NCBI RefSeq assembly: GCF_050948175.1
Contig: NW_027490183.1
Location: 744,001 to 808,000, forward strand
Source of the DNA: Xylocopa sonorina
Lineage: Eukaryota; Arthropoda; Insecta; Hymenoptera; Apidae
DNA: 64,000 nt
Direction of reading: 5' to 3'
The translations under genes and the position numbers were made by a program. Of the stretch, positions 27,101 to 39,389 are shown piece by piece (positions within the stretch are counted from its first letter, which is position 1; the number at the start of each line of letters is the position of its first letter). The notes beneath the pieces are model-generated. The model saw nothing but the letters and a program-made list of their open reading frames with translations, was not told where the DNA came from and ran no database searches.

Positions 27101-29825
27101 CAATAGAGTTCTAATGCTTCTTAAATCGCGATATCGCATCTCATTTCTGTGTTTCATGATAAGATATAATATTCATTGCTAAGTGTCATTTATACATTGT
27201 ATTCACTTCAGAAGAATGTAAATGCGACTCTTCCATGCTAGGAAATAGCGTTTGCAGAAGTCTACGTATCCGTAGCAATAGAGTTCTAATGCTTCTTAAA
27301 ACGATATATCGCATCTCAATTCTACGTTTCATGATAAGATATAATATTCATTGTGTAGTGTCATGTATACCTCCTATACACTTCAAATGAATGTAAATGC
27401 GACACTTCCTTGCTAGGACATAGCGTTTGCAGATGTTTACGTATCGCAGCAATAGAGTTCAAATGCTTCTAAAAACGAGATATCGCATCCCATTTCTGTT
27501 TCATGATAAGATATAATATTCATTGCGGAGTGTCATTTATACTTCGTATTCACTTCAAATGAATGTAAATGCGTCACTTCCTTGCTAGGTAATAGCGTTT
27601 GTAGATGTCTACGTATCGTAGCAATAGAGTTCTAATGCTTCTTAAATCGCGTAATCGCATCCCATTTCTATGTTTCGTGATAAGATATAATATTCATTGT
27701 GGAGTGTTATGTATACCTCGTGTTCACATCAAATGAATGTAAGTGTGGCACATCCTTGCTAGGAAATAGCGTCTGCAGATGTCTACGTATCGTAGCAATA
27801 GAGTCCTAATGCTTTTTAAAAAGCGATATCGCATCTCATTCCTATGTTTCATGATAAGATATAATACTCATTGCGAAGTGTCATGTATACCTCGCATATG
27901 TATACTTCAAATGAATGTAAATGCGACACTTCCTTGCTAGGAAATAGCGTTGGCAGATGTCTACGTATCGAAGCAATAGAGATCGAATGCTTCTTAAATC
28001 GCGATATCACATCTCATTTCTATGTTTCATGATAAGATATAATATTCATTACGAAGTGTAATGTATTCCTTGTCTACACTTCGAATGAATGTAAACGCGA
28101 CACTTCCTTGCTAGGAAATAGCGTTTGCTGATGTCTACGTATCGTAGCAATAGTGTTCTAATGCTTCTTAAATCGCCATATTGCATTTCATTTCTATGTT
28201 TCATGATAAGGTATAATATTCATTGCGTTGTGTTATGTATACCTCGTATTCACTTCAAAAGAATGTAGTGCGACACTTCCTTGCTATTAAACAGTGTTTG
28301 TAGTTATCTAAGTATCGAAGCAATAGAGTTCTAATGCACCTTAAATTGCGATATCGCATCTCATTTCTATGCATCATGATAAGATATAATATTCATTGTG
28401 CAGTGTTTTGTATACCTCGTATTCGCTTCAAAAGAATGTAAATGCGACACTTCCTTGCTAGGAAATAGCGTTTGCATATGTCTACGTATCGTAGCATTGG
28501 AGGCCTAATGCTTCTTAAAACGCGATATCGCATCTCATTTCTATGTTTCATGATAAGATATAATATTCATTGCGAAGTGTCTTGTATACCTCGCATACAC
28601 TTCAAATGAATGTAAATGCGACACTTCCTTGCTAGGAAATAGCGTTGGCAGATGTCGACGTATCAGAGCAATAGAGTTCTAATGCTTCTTAAAATGCGAT
28701 ATCGCATCTCATTTCTATGTTTCATGATAAGGTATAACATTCATTCTGGAGTGTTATGTATACCTAGTATTCACATCAAAAGAATGTAAATGCGACACTT
28801 CCTTGCTAGGAAATAGCTTTTGCAGATATCTATGTATCGCAGCAATAGAGTTCTAAGGCTTCTTAAAACGCGATATCGCATCTCATTTCTATGTTTCATG
28901 ATCAGTTATAATATTCATTGCGGTGTATCATGTATACCACGTTTTTTCTTCAAAAGAATGTAAATGCGACACTTCCTTGCTAGGACATAGCATTTGCAGA
29001 TGTTAACGTATCGCAGCGATAGAGTTCAAATGCTTCTTATAACGCGATATCGCATCTCATTTCTATGTCTCATGATAAGATATAATACTCAATGCGAAGT
29101 GTTATGTATTCCTCGTCTACACTTCAAACGAATGTAAATGCGAACCTTCCTTGCTAGGAAATGGCGTTTCCAGATGTCTACGCATCGAAGTTATAGAGAT
29201 CTAATGCTACTTAAAACGCGATATCGCACCTCATTTCTATGTTACATGATAAGATATAATATTCATTGTGGAGTGTTATGTACACCTCGTATTCACTTAA
29301 AAAGAATGTAATTGCGATACTTCCTTGCTAGGAAATAGCGTTTGCAGATGTCTCCGTATCGAAGCAATATAGATCTAATGCTTCTCAAATCGCGATATCG
29401 TATTTCATTTCTATGTATTGTGATAAGATATAATATTCATTGCGACGTGCCATGTATACCTCGTATTCACTTCAAAAGAATGTAAATGCGACACTTCCTT
29501 GTTAGGAAATAGCGTTTCCAAATGTCTACGCATCGAAGCAATAGAGTTCTAATGCTTCTTAAAACGCGATATCGCATCTCGTTCCTATTTTTCATGATAA
29601 GATATAATATTCATTGCGAAGTGTCTTGTATACCTCGCACACACTTCAAATGAATATGAACTCGACACTTCCTTCGTAGAAAATTACGTTTCCAGGTGTC
29701 TACGTATCGAAGCAATAGAGTTCTATTGCTTCTTGAAACGCGATATCGCATCTCATTTCTATGTTTCATGATAAGATATTATATTCATTACGAAGTGTTA
29801 TGTATTCCTCGTCTACACTTCAAAT

Positions 29826-29991
29826 GAATGTAAATGCGACACTTCCTTGCTAGGAAATAGCGTTTCCAGATATCTACGCATCGAAGCAATAGTGTTCTAC
29901 TGCTTCTCAATTCGCATCTCATTCCTATTTATGATGATAAGTTATAATATTCATTGTGCAGTGTTATGTATATCTCGTCTACACTTCAAAT
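29826..29991 (+). repeat. Second copy of the 166-bp palindrome-less monomer
   Basis: It is the counterpart of 14174-14339 within the duplicated block B, with the same 8-bp loss. The next duplication unit breaks off before reaching this monomer, so there is no third copy. Confidence 0.85.
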
Positions 29992-30259
29992 GAATGTAAA
30001 TGCGAAACTTGCTTGGAGGGAAATAGAGTTTGCAGATGTCTAAGTCTCGAAGCAATAGAGTTCCAATACTTCTTAAATCGCCATATCGCATCTCATTTCG
30101 ATGTTTCATGATAAGATATAATATTCATTGCGAAGTGTCATGTATACCTCGTATTCCTTTCATAATAATGTAAATGCGATACTTCCTTGCTAGGAAATAG
30201 CGTCTGCAGATGTCTACGTATCGTAGCAATAGATTTCTAATGCCTCTTAAAACGCGATA

Positions 30260-30433
30260 TCGCATCTCATTTCTACGTTTTATGATAATATATAATATTC
30301 ATTGTGTAGTGTTATGTATACCTCGTATTCAGTTCAATAGAATGTAAATGCGACTCTTCCTTGCTAGGATATTTCGTTTACAGATGTCTACGTATCGTAG
30401 CATTAGAGTCCTATTCCTTTTAGGACGCGATAT
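30260..30433 (+). repeat. Single extra monomer in block B copy 2
   Basis: Relative to 14615-14640 one complete monomer is present here and absent there. It carries AGTTCAATAGAATG, TTGCTAGGATATTTCG and CTTTTAGGACGCG. The exact ends are ambiguous because the flanking sequence is itself repeated. Either this copy gained a unit or the earlier copy lost one. Confidence 0.75.
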
Positions 30434-30826
30434 CGCATCTCATTTCTATGTTTCATGATAAGATATAATATTCATTGCGAAGTGTCTTGTATACCTCGCA
30501 TACACTTCAAATGAATGTAAATGCGACACTTCCTTGCTAGGAAATAGCGTCTGCATATGTCTACGTATCGTAGCAATAGAGATCGAATGCTTCTTAAATC
30601 GCCATATCGCATTCATTTCTATGTTTCATGATAAGATATAATATTTCTTGTGGAGTATTATGTACTCCTGGTATTCACTTCAAAAGAATGTCAATGCGAC
30701 ACTTCCTTTCTAGGAAATAGCGTTTCCAGATGTCCAGGTATCGAAGCAATAGAGCTCTAATGCTTCTTAAAACGAGATATCGCATCTCATTTCTATGTCT
30801 CATGACAAGATATAATATTCATTGCT

Positions 30827-33385
30827 AAGTGTCATTTATACATTGTATTCACTTCAGAAGAATGTAAATGCGACCCTTCCATGCTAGGAAATAGCGTTTG
30901 CAGAAGTCTACGTATCCGTAGCAATAGAGTTCTAATGCTTCTTAAAACGATATATCGCATCTCAATTCTACGTTTCATGATAAGATATAATATTCATTGT
31001 TGAGTGTCATGTATACCTCCTATACACTTCAAGTGAATGTAAATGCGACACTTCCTTGCTAGGACATAGCGTTTGCAGATGTTTACGTATCGCAGCAATA
31101 GAGTTCAAATGCTTCTAAAAACGAGATATCGCATCCCATTTCTGTTTCATGATAAGATATAATATTCATTGCGGAGTGTCATTTATACTTCGTATTCACT
31201 TCAAATGAATGTAAATGCGTCACTTCCTTGCTAGGTAATAGCGTTTGTAGATGTCTACGTATCGTAGCAATAGAGTTCTAATGCTTCTTAAATCGCGTAA
31301 TCGCATCCCATTTCTATGTTTCGTGATAAGATATAATATTCATTGTGGAGTGTTATGTATACCTCGTGTTCACATCAAATGAATGTAAGTGTGGCACATC
31401 CTTGCTAGGAAATAGCGTCTGCAGATGTCTACGTATCGTAGCAATAGAGTCCTAATGCTTTTTAAAAAGCGATATCGCATCTCATTCCTATGTTTCATGA
31501 TAAGATATAATACTCATTGCGAAGTGTCATGTATACCTCGCATATGTATACTTCAAATGAATGTAAATGCGACACTTCCTTGCTAGGAAATAGCGTTGGC
31601 AGATGTCTACGTATCGAAGCAATAGAGATCGAATGCTTCTTAAATCGCGATATCACATCTCATTTCTATGTTTCATGATAAGATATAATATTCATTACGA
31701 AGTGTAATGTATTCCTTGTCTACACTTCGAATGAATGTAAACGCGACACTTCCTTGCTAGGAAATAGCGTTTGCTGATGTCTACGTATCGTAGCAATAGT
31801 GTTCTAATGCTTCTTAAATCGCCATATTGCATTTCATTTCTATGTTTCATGATAAGGTATAATATTCATTGCGTTGTGTTATGTATACCTCGTATTCACT
31901 TCAAAAGAATGTAGTGCGACACTTCCTTGCTATTAAACAGTGTTTGTAGTTATCTAAGTATCGAAGCAATAGAGTTCTAATGCACCTTAAATTGCGATAT
32001 CGCATCTCATTTCTATGCATCATGATAAGATATAATATTCATTGTGCAGTGTTTTGTATACCTCGTATTCGCTTCAAAAGAATGTAAATGCGACACTTCC
32101 TTGCTAGGAAATAGCGTTTGCATATGTCTACGTATCGTAGCATTGGAGGCCTAATGCTTCTTAAAACGCGATATCGCATCTCATTTCTATGTTTCATGAT
32201 AAGATATAATATTCATTGCGAAGTGTCTTGTATACCTCGCATACACTTCAAATGAATGTAAATGCGACACTTCCTTGCTAGGAAATAGCGTTGGCAGATG
32301 TCGACGTATCAGAGCAATAGAGTTCTAATGCTTCTTAAAATGCGATATCGCATCTCATTTCTATGTTTCATGATAAGGTATAACATTCATTCTGGAGTGT
32401 TATGTATACCTAGTATTCACATCAAAAGAATGTAAATGCGACACTTCCTTGCTAGGAAATAGCTTTTGCAGATATCTATGTATCGCAGCAATAGAGTTCT
32501 AAGGCTTCTTAAAACGCGATATCGCATCTCATTTCTATGTTTCATGATCAGTTATAATATTCATTGCGGTGTATCATGTATACCACGTTTTTTCTTCAAA
32601 AGAATGTAAATGCGACACTTCCTTGCTAGGACATAGCATTTGCAGATGTTAACGTATCGCAGCGATAGAGTTCAAATGCTTCTTATAACGCGATATCGCA
32701 TCTCATTTCTATGTCTCATGATAAGATATAATACTCAATGCGAAGTGTTATGTATTCCTCGTCTACACTTCAAACGAATGTAAATGCGAACCTTCCTTGC
32801 TAGGAAATGGCGTTTCCAGATGTCTACGCATCGAAGTTATAGAGATCTAATGCTACTTAAAACGCGATATCGCACCTCATTTCTATGTTACATGATAAGA
32901 TATAATATTCATTGTGGAGTGTTATGTACACCTCGTATTCACTTAAAAAGAATGTAATTGCGATACTTCCTTGCTAGGAAATAGCGTTTGCAGATGTCTC
33001 CGTATCGAAGCAATAGAGATCTAATGCTTCTCAAATCGCGATATCGTATTTCATTTCTATGTATTGTGATAAGATATAATATTCATTGCGACGTGCCATG
33101 TATACCTCGTATTCACTTCAAAAGAATGTAAATGCGACACTTCCTTGTTAGGAAATAGCGTTTCCAAATGTCTACGCATCGAAGCAATAGAGTTCTAATG
33201 CTTCTTAAAACGCGATATCGCATCTCGTTCCTATTTTTCATGATAAGATATAATATTCATTGCGAAGTGTCTTGTATACCTCGCACACACTTCAAATGAA
33301 TATGAACTCGACACTTCCTTCGTAGAAAATTACGTTTCCAGGTGTCTACGTATCGAAGCAATAGAGTTCTATTGCTTCTTGAAAC
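30827..33385 (+). repeat. 3646-bp tandem duplication, unit 2 (truncated)
   Basis: It follows unit 1 at offset 3646 and includes the GATCAGTTATAATATTC junction (here near 32541) and the ATATGAACTCGAC monomer. It stops at about 33385, where GAAACGCGA joins to AATCGCATCCC, a switch from sequence like 29740 to sequence like 15471. About 1.1 kb of the unit is therefore missing. Confidence 0.85.
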
Positions 33386-36300
33386 GCGAAATCGCATCCC
33401 ATTTCTATGTTTCGTGATAAGATATAATATTCATTGTGGAGTGTTATGTATACCTCGTGTTCACATCAAATGAATGTAAGTGTGGCACATCCTTGCTAGG
33501 AAATAGCGTCTGCAGATGTCTACGTATCGTAGCAATAGAGTCCTAATGCTTTTTAAAAAGCGATATCGCATCTCATTCCTATGTTTCATGATCAGATATA
33601 ATACTCATTGCGAAGTGTCATGTATACCTCGCATACACTTCAAATGAATGTAAATGCGACACTTCCTTCCTAGGAAATAGCGTTTGAAGATATCTACGTA
33701 TCGTAGCAATTGAGTTCTAATGCTTCTTAAAACACGATATCGCATCTCAATACTATGTTTCATGATAAGATATAATATTCATTGCGAAGTGTTATGTACT
33801 CCTCATATTCACTTCAAAAGAATGTAAATGCGACACTTCCTATCTATTAAATGTCGATCGCAGATATCTACGTTTCGCAGGAATAGGGTTCTAATGCTTT
33901 TTAAATCGCGAAATCGCATCTCAATCCTATGTTTCATGATAAGATATAATATTCATTGTGCTGTGTGATGTACACCTCGTATTCACATCAAAAGAATGTA
34001 AATGCGACACTTCCTTCCTAGGAAATAGCGTTTGCTGATGGCTACGCATCGTAGCAACAGAGTTCTATCGCTTCTTAGAACACGATATCTCATCTCATTT
34101 CTATGTTTCATGATAAGATATGATATTTATTGCGAAGTGTCACTTATACCTCGCATACACTTTAATTGAATGTAAATGCGATACTTCCTTGCCAGGAAAT
34201 AGCTTTTGCAGATGTCTACGTATTGAAGCGATAGAGTTCTAATGCTTCTTAAAACGCGATATCGCATCTGATCCCTATGTTTCATGATAAGATATGATAT
34301 TCAATGCAAAGTGTCATGTATACATCGTATTCACTACAAAAGAATGAAAATGCGACAATTCCTTGTTAGGAAATAGCTTTTGCTGATGTCTACGTATCGA
34401 AGCAATAAAGTTCTAATGCATCTTATATCGCGATATCCCATCTCATTTCTATGTTTCATGATAATATATAATATTCATTCTGCAATGTTATGTATAACTC
34501 CCATTCACTTCAAATGAATGTAAATGCGACACTTCCTTGCTAGGGAAGAGCGGTTGCAGATGTCTACGCATCGAAGCAATAAAGTTCTAATGCATCTTAC
34601 ATCGCGATATCGCATCTCATTTCTATGTTTCATGATAAGTTATAATATTCATTACGAAGTTTCATGTATTCCTCGTATTCACTTCAAATGAGTGTAAATG
34701 CGACACTTCCTTGCTAGGAAATAGAGTTTGCAGATATCTACGTATCGAAGCAATAAATTTCTAATGCATCTTACATCGCGATATCGCATCTCATTTCTAT
34801 GTTTCATGATAATATATAATATTCATTGTGCAATGTTATTTATACCTCGCATTCACTTCAAAAGAATGTAAATGCGACACTTCCCAGCTAGGAAATAGAG
34901 TTTGCAGATGTCTACGTGTCGAAGCAATAGAGTTCTAATGCTTCTTACATCGCGATATCGCATCTCATTCATATGTTTCGATATAAGATATAATATTCAT
35001 TGTGTAGTGTTAGGTATACCTCGCACACAATTCAAAAGAATGTAACTGCGACGCTTCCTTGCAAGGAAATGGCGTTTGCAGATGTCTACGTATCGTAGCA
35101 ATAGTGTTCTGAAGCTTCCTAAAACGCGATATCGCATCTCATTTCTATGTTTCATGATAAGATATGATATTCATTGCCAAGTGGCATGTATACCTCGCAT
35201 ACACTTCAAATGAATGTAAATGCGACACTTCCTTGCTAGGAAATAGCGTTTGCAGTTGTCTACGTGTCGAAGCAATAGAGTTCTAATGCTTCTTAAAACG
35301 CGCCTTCGCATCTCATTCCTATGTTTCATGATAAGGTATAATATTCATTGTGAAGTGACATGAATACCTCGTATTCACTTCAAAAGAATGTAAATGCGAC
35401 ACTTCCTTGCTAGGACGTTGCGTTTGCAGATGTCTACGTATCGATGCAGTAGAGTTCTAATGCTTCTTATACGCGCCTTTGCATCTCATTTCTACGATTC
35501 ATGATAAGATATAATATTCATTGCGAAGTTTCATGTATTCCTCGTATTCACTTCAAAAGAATGTAAATGCGACACTTCCTTTCTATTAAATGTCGATCGC
35601 AGATATCTACGTTTCGCAGCAATAGGGTTCTAATGCTTTTTAAATCGCGAAATCGCATCTCAAGCCTGTGTTTCATGATAAGATATAATATTCATTGTGG
35701 TGTGTGATGTACACCTCGTATTCACATCAAAAGAATGTAAATGCGACACTTCCTTCCTAGGAAATAGCGTTTGCTGATGGCTACGTATCGTGGCTATAGA
35801 GTTCTGATGCTTCTCAAATCGCGATATCGCATCTCATTTCTATGTTTCGTGATAAGGTATAATATTTATTGTGGAATGTTATGTATTCCTCGTTTTCACT
35901 TCAAAAGAATGTAAATGCGACACTTCCTTGCCAGGAAATAGCTTTTGCAGATGTCTACGTATCGAAGCGATAGAGTCCTAATGCTTCTTAAAACGGGATA
36001 TCGCATCTGATCCCTATGTTTCATGATAAGATATGATATTCAATGCGTAGTGTCATGTATACATCGTATTCACTACAAAAGAATGAAAATGCGACAATTC
36101 CTTGTTAGGAAATAGCGTTTGCAGATGTCTACGTATCGTAGCAATAGTGTTCTAATGCTTCTTAAATCGCCATATCGCATTTCATTTCTATGTTTCATGA
36201 TAAGGTATAATATTCATTGTGTTGTGTTATGTATACCTCGTATTCACTTCAAAAGAATGTAGTGCGACACTTCCTTGCTATTAAGCAGCGTTTGTAGTTA

Positions 36301-39300
36301 TCTAAGTATCGAAGCAATAGAGTTCTAATGCACCTTAAATCGCGATATCGCATCTCATTTCTATGCATCATGATAAGATATAATATTCATTGTGCAGTGT
36401 TTTGTATACCTCGTATTCGCTTCAAAAGAGTGTAAATGCGACACTTCCTTGCTAGGAAATAGCGTTTGCAGATGTCTACGTATCGTAGCATTGGAGCCCT
36501 AATGCTTCTTAAATCGCGGTATCGCATCTCATTTCTATGTTTCATGATAAGATATAATACTCATTGCGAAGTGTCTTGTATACCTCGCATACACTTCAAA
36601 TGAATGTAAATGCGACACTTCCTTGCTAGGAAATAGCGTTGGCAGATGTCTACGTATCGAAGCAATAGAGATCTAATGCTTCTTAAATCGCCATATCGCA
36701 TTTCATTTCTATGTTTCATGATAAGATATAATATTCATTGCGAAGTGTCATGTATACCTCGTATTCACTTCAAAAGAATGTAAACGCGACACTTCCATGC
36801 TAAGAAATAGCGTTTGCAGATTTCTCCGTATCGAAGCAGTAGATTATTATTGCTTCTTAAATCGGGATAACGCATCACATTTCCATGTATCATGACAAAA
36901 TATAATATTCATTGCGAAGTGTGACGTATACCACGTATTCACTTCAAATGAATCTAAATGCGACACTGCCTTGCTAGGAAATAGCGTTTGCAGATGTCTC
37001 CGAATCCAAGCAATAGAGTTCTAATGCTTCTTAAATCGCGATATCGCATCTCATTTCTGTGTTTCATGATAAGATATAATATTCATTGCTAAGTGTCATT
37101 TATACATTGTGTTCACTTCAGAAGAATGTAAATGCGACTCTTCCATGCTAGGAAATAGCGTTTGCAGAAGTCTACGTATCCGTAGCAATAGAGTTCTAAT
37201 GCTTCTTAAAACGATATATCGCATCTCAATTCTACGTTTCATGATAAGATATAATATTCATTGTGGAGTGTCATGTATACCTCCTATACACTTCAAATGA
37301 ATGTAAATGCGACACTTCCTTGCTAGGACATAGCGTTTGCAGATGTTTACGTATCGCAGCAATAGAGTTCAAATGCTTCTAAAAACGAGATATCGCATCC
37401 CATTTCTGTTTCATGATAAGATATAATATTCATTGCGGAGTGTCATTTATACTTCGTATTCACTTCAAATGAATGTAAATGCGTCACTTCCTTGCTAGGT
37501 AATAGCGTTTGTAGATGTCTACGTATCGTAGCAATAGAGTTCTAATGCTTCTTAAATCGCGTAATCGCATCCCATTTCTATGTTTCGTGATAAGATATAA
37601 TATTCATTGTGGAGTGTTATGTATACCTCGTGTTCACATCAAATGAATGTAAGTGTGGCACATCCTTGCTAGGAAATAGCGTCTGCAGATGTCTACGTAT
37701 CGTAGCAATAGAGTCCTAATGCTTTTTAAAAAGCGATATCGCATCTCATTCCTATGTTTCATGATAAGATATAATACTCATTGCGAAGTGTCATGTATAC
37801 CTCGCATATGTATACTTCAAATGAATGTAAATGCGACACTTCCTTGCTAGGAAATAGCGTTGGCAGATGTCTACGTATCGAAGCAATAGAGATCGAATGC
37901 TTCTTAAATCGCCATATCGCATTTCATTTCTATGTTTCATGATAAGATATAATATTCATTGTGGAGTATTATGTACTCCTGGTATTCACATCAAAAGAAT
38001 GTCAATGCGACACTTCCTTTCTAGGAAATAGCGTTTCCAGATGTCCAGGTATCGAAGCAATAGAGCTCTAATGCTTCTTAAAACGAGATATCGCATCTCA
38101 TTTCTATGTCTCATGACAAGATATAATATTCATTGCGAAGTGTCATGTATACCTCGTATTCGCTACAAATGAATGTAAATGCGACACTTCCTTCCTAGGA
38201 AATAGCGTTTACAGATGTCTCCGTATCGAAGCAATAGAGTTCTAATGCTTCTTAAATCGCGATATCACATCTCATTTCTATGTTTCATGATAAGATATAA
38301 TATTCATTACGAAGTGTAATGTATTCCTTGTCTACACTTCGAATGAATGTAAACGCGACACTTCCTTGCTAGGAAATAGCGTTTGCTGATGTCTACGTAT
38401 CGTGGCAATAGTGTTCTAATGCTTCTTAAATCGCCATATTGCATTTCATTTCTATGTTTCATGATAAGGTATAATATTCATTGCGTTGTGTTATGTATAC
38501 CTCGTATTCACTTCAAAAGAATGTAGTGCGACACTTCCTTGCTATTAAACAGTGTTTGTAGTTATCTAAGTATCGAAGCAATAGAGTTCTAATGCACCTT
38601 AAATTGCGATATCGCATCTCATTTCTATGCATCATGATAAGATATAATATTCATTGTGCAGTGTTTTGTATACCTCGTATTCGCTTCAAAAGAATGTAAA
38701 TGCGACACTTCCTTGCTAGGAAATAGCGTTTGCATATGTCTACGTATCGTAGCATTGGAGGCCTAATGCTTCTTAAAACGCGATATCGCATATCATTTCT
38801 ATGTTTCATGATAAGATATAATATTCATTGCGAAGTGTCTTGTATACCTCGCATACACTTCAAATGAATGTAAATGCGACACTTCCTTGCTAGGAAATAG
38901 CGTTGGCAGATGTCGACGTATCAGAGCAATAGAGTTCTAATGCTTCTTAAAATGCGATATCGCATCTCATTTCTATGTTTCATGATAAGGTATAACATTC
39001 ATTCTGGAGTGTTATGTATACCTAGTATTCACATCAAAAGAATGTAAATGCGACACTTCCTTGCTAGGAAATAGCTTTTGCAGATATCTATGTATCGCAG
39101 CAATAGAGTTCTAAGGCTTCTTAAAACGCGATATCGCATCTCATTTCTATGTTTCATGATAAGATATAATATTGATTGCGAAGTGTCATGTATACCTCGC
39201 ATTACTTTCAAAAGAGTGTAAATGCGACACTTCCTTGCTAGCAAGTAGCGTTTGCAGATGTCAACGTATCGTAGCAATGGAGTTCTAATGCTTCTTAAAT

Positions 39301-39389
39301 CGCGATGTCACATCTCATTTGTACGTTTCATGATAAGATATAATATTCATTACGAAGTGTAATGTATTCCTTGTCTACACTTCGAATGA
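33386..39389 (+). repeat. Extra partial copy of the long unit (matches 15471-21475)
   Basis: The offset to 15471-21475 is a constant 17915 bp over six kilobases. Three substitutions relative to the 15-21 kb copy are shared with the following copy: T at 34758 and 41020, G at 38404 and 44492, A at 38792 and 44880. This makes 33386-39389 and the first part of 39390-52177 sister copies. At 39390 it switches inside a monomer back to sequence like 15213. Confidence 0.88.

Larger units (their letters stand above)
15213..28000 (+). repeat. 12.8-kb higher-order unit, copy 1
   Basis: This unit corresponds to 39390-52177. The offset is 24177 bp at the left end, falls to 24003 after about 17.2 kb (the second copy lacks one monomer there) and returns to 24177 after about 24.65 kb (the second copy has one extra monomer). 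Its first half (15471-21475) also matches 33386-39390 at a constant offset of 17915. Internally, about 21500-22060 and 25340-25895 are near duplicates displaced 3828 bp, exactly 22 monomers, and 18201-19990 recurs at 26206. Near 28000 it switches to sequence like 20340, skipping two monomers that the second copy keeps. Confidence 0.88.
27181..30826 (+). repeat. 3646-bp tandem duplication, unit 1 (about 21 monomers)
   Basis: AAGTGTCATTTATACATTG at 27181 recurs at 30827 and the sequence after each is nearly the same. The unit is composite: the end of the long unit, a piece like 20340-21225 (28001-28895), then block B (28895 onward, matching 13243 onward). The junction at 28895 lies inside a monomer, where sequence like 21245 switches to sequence like 13243. 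Confidence 0.85.
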
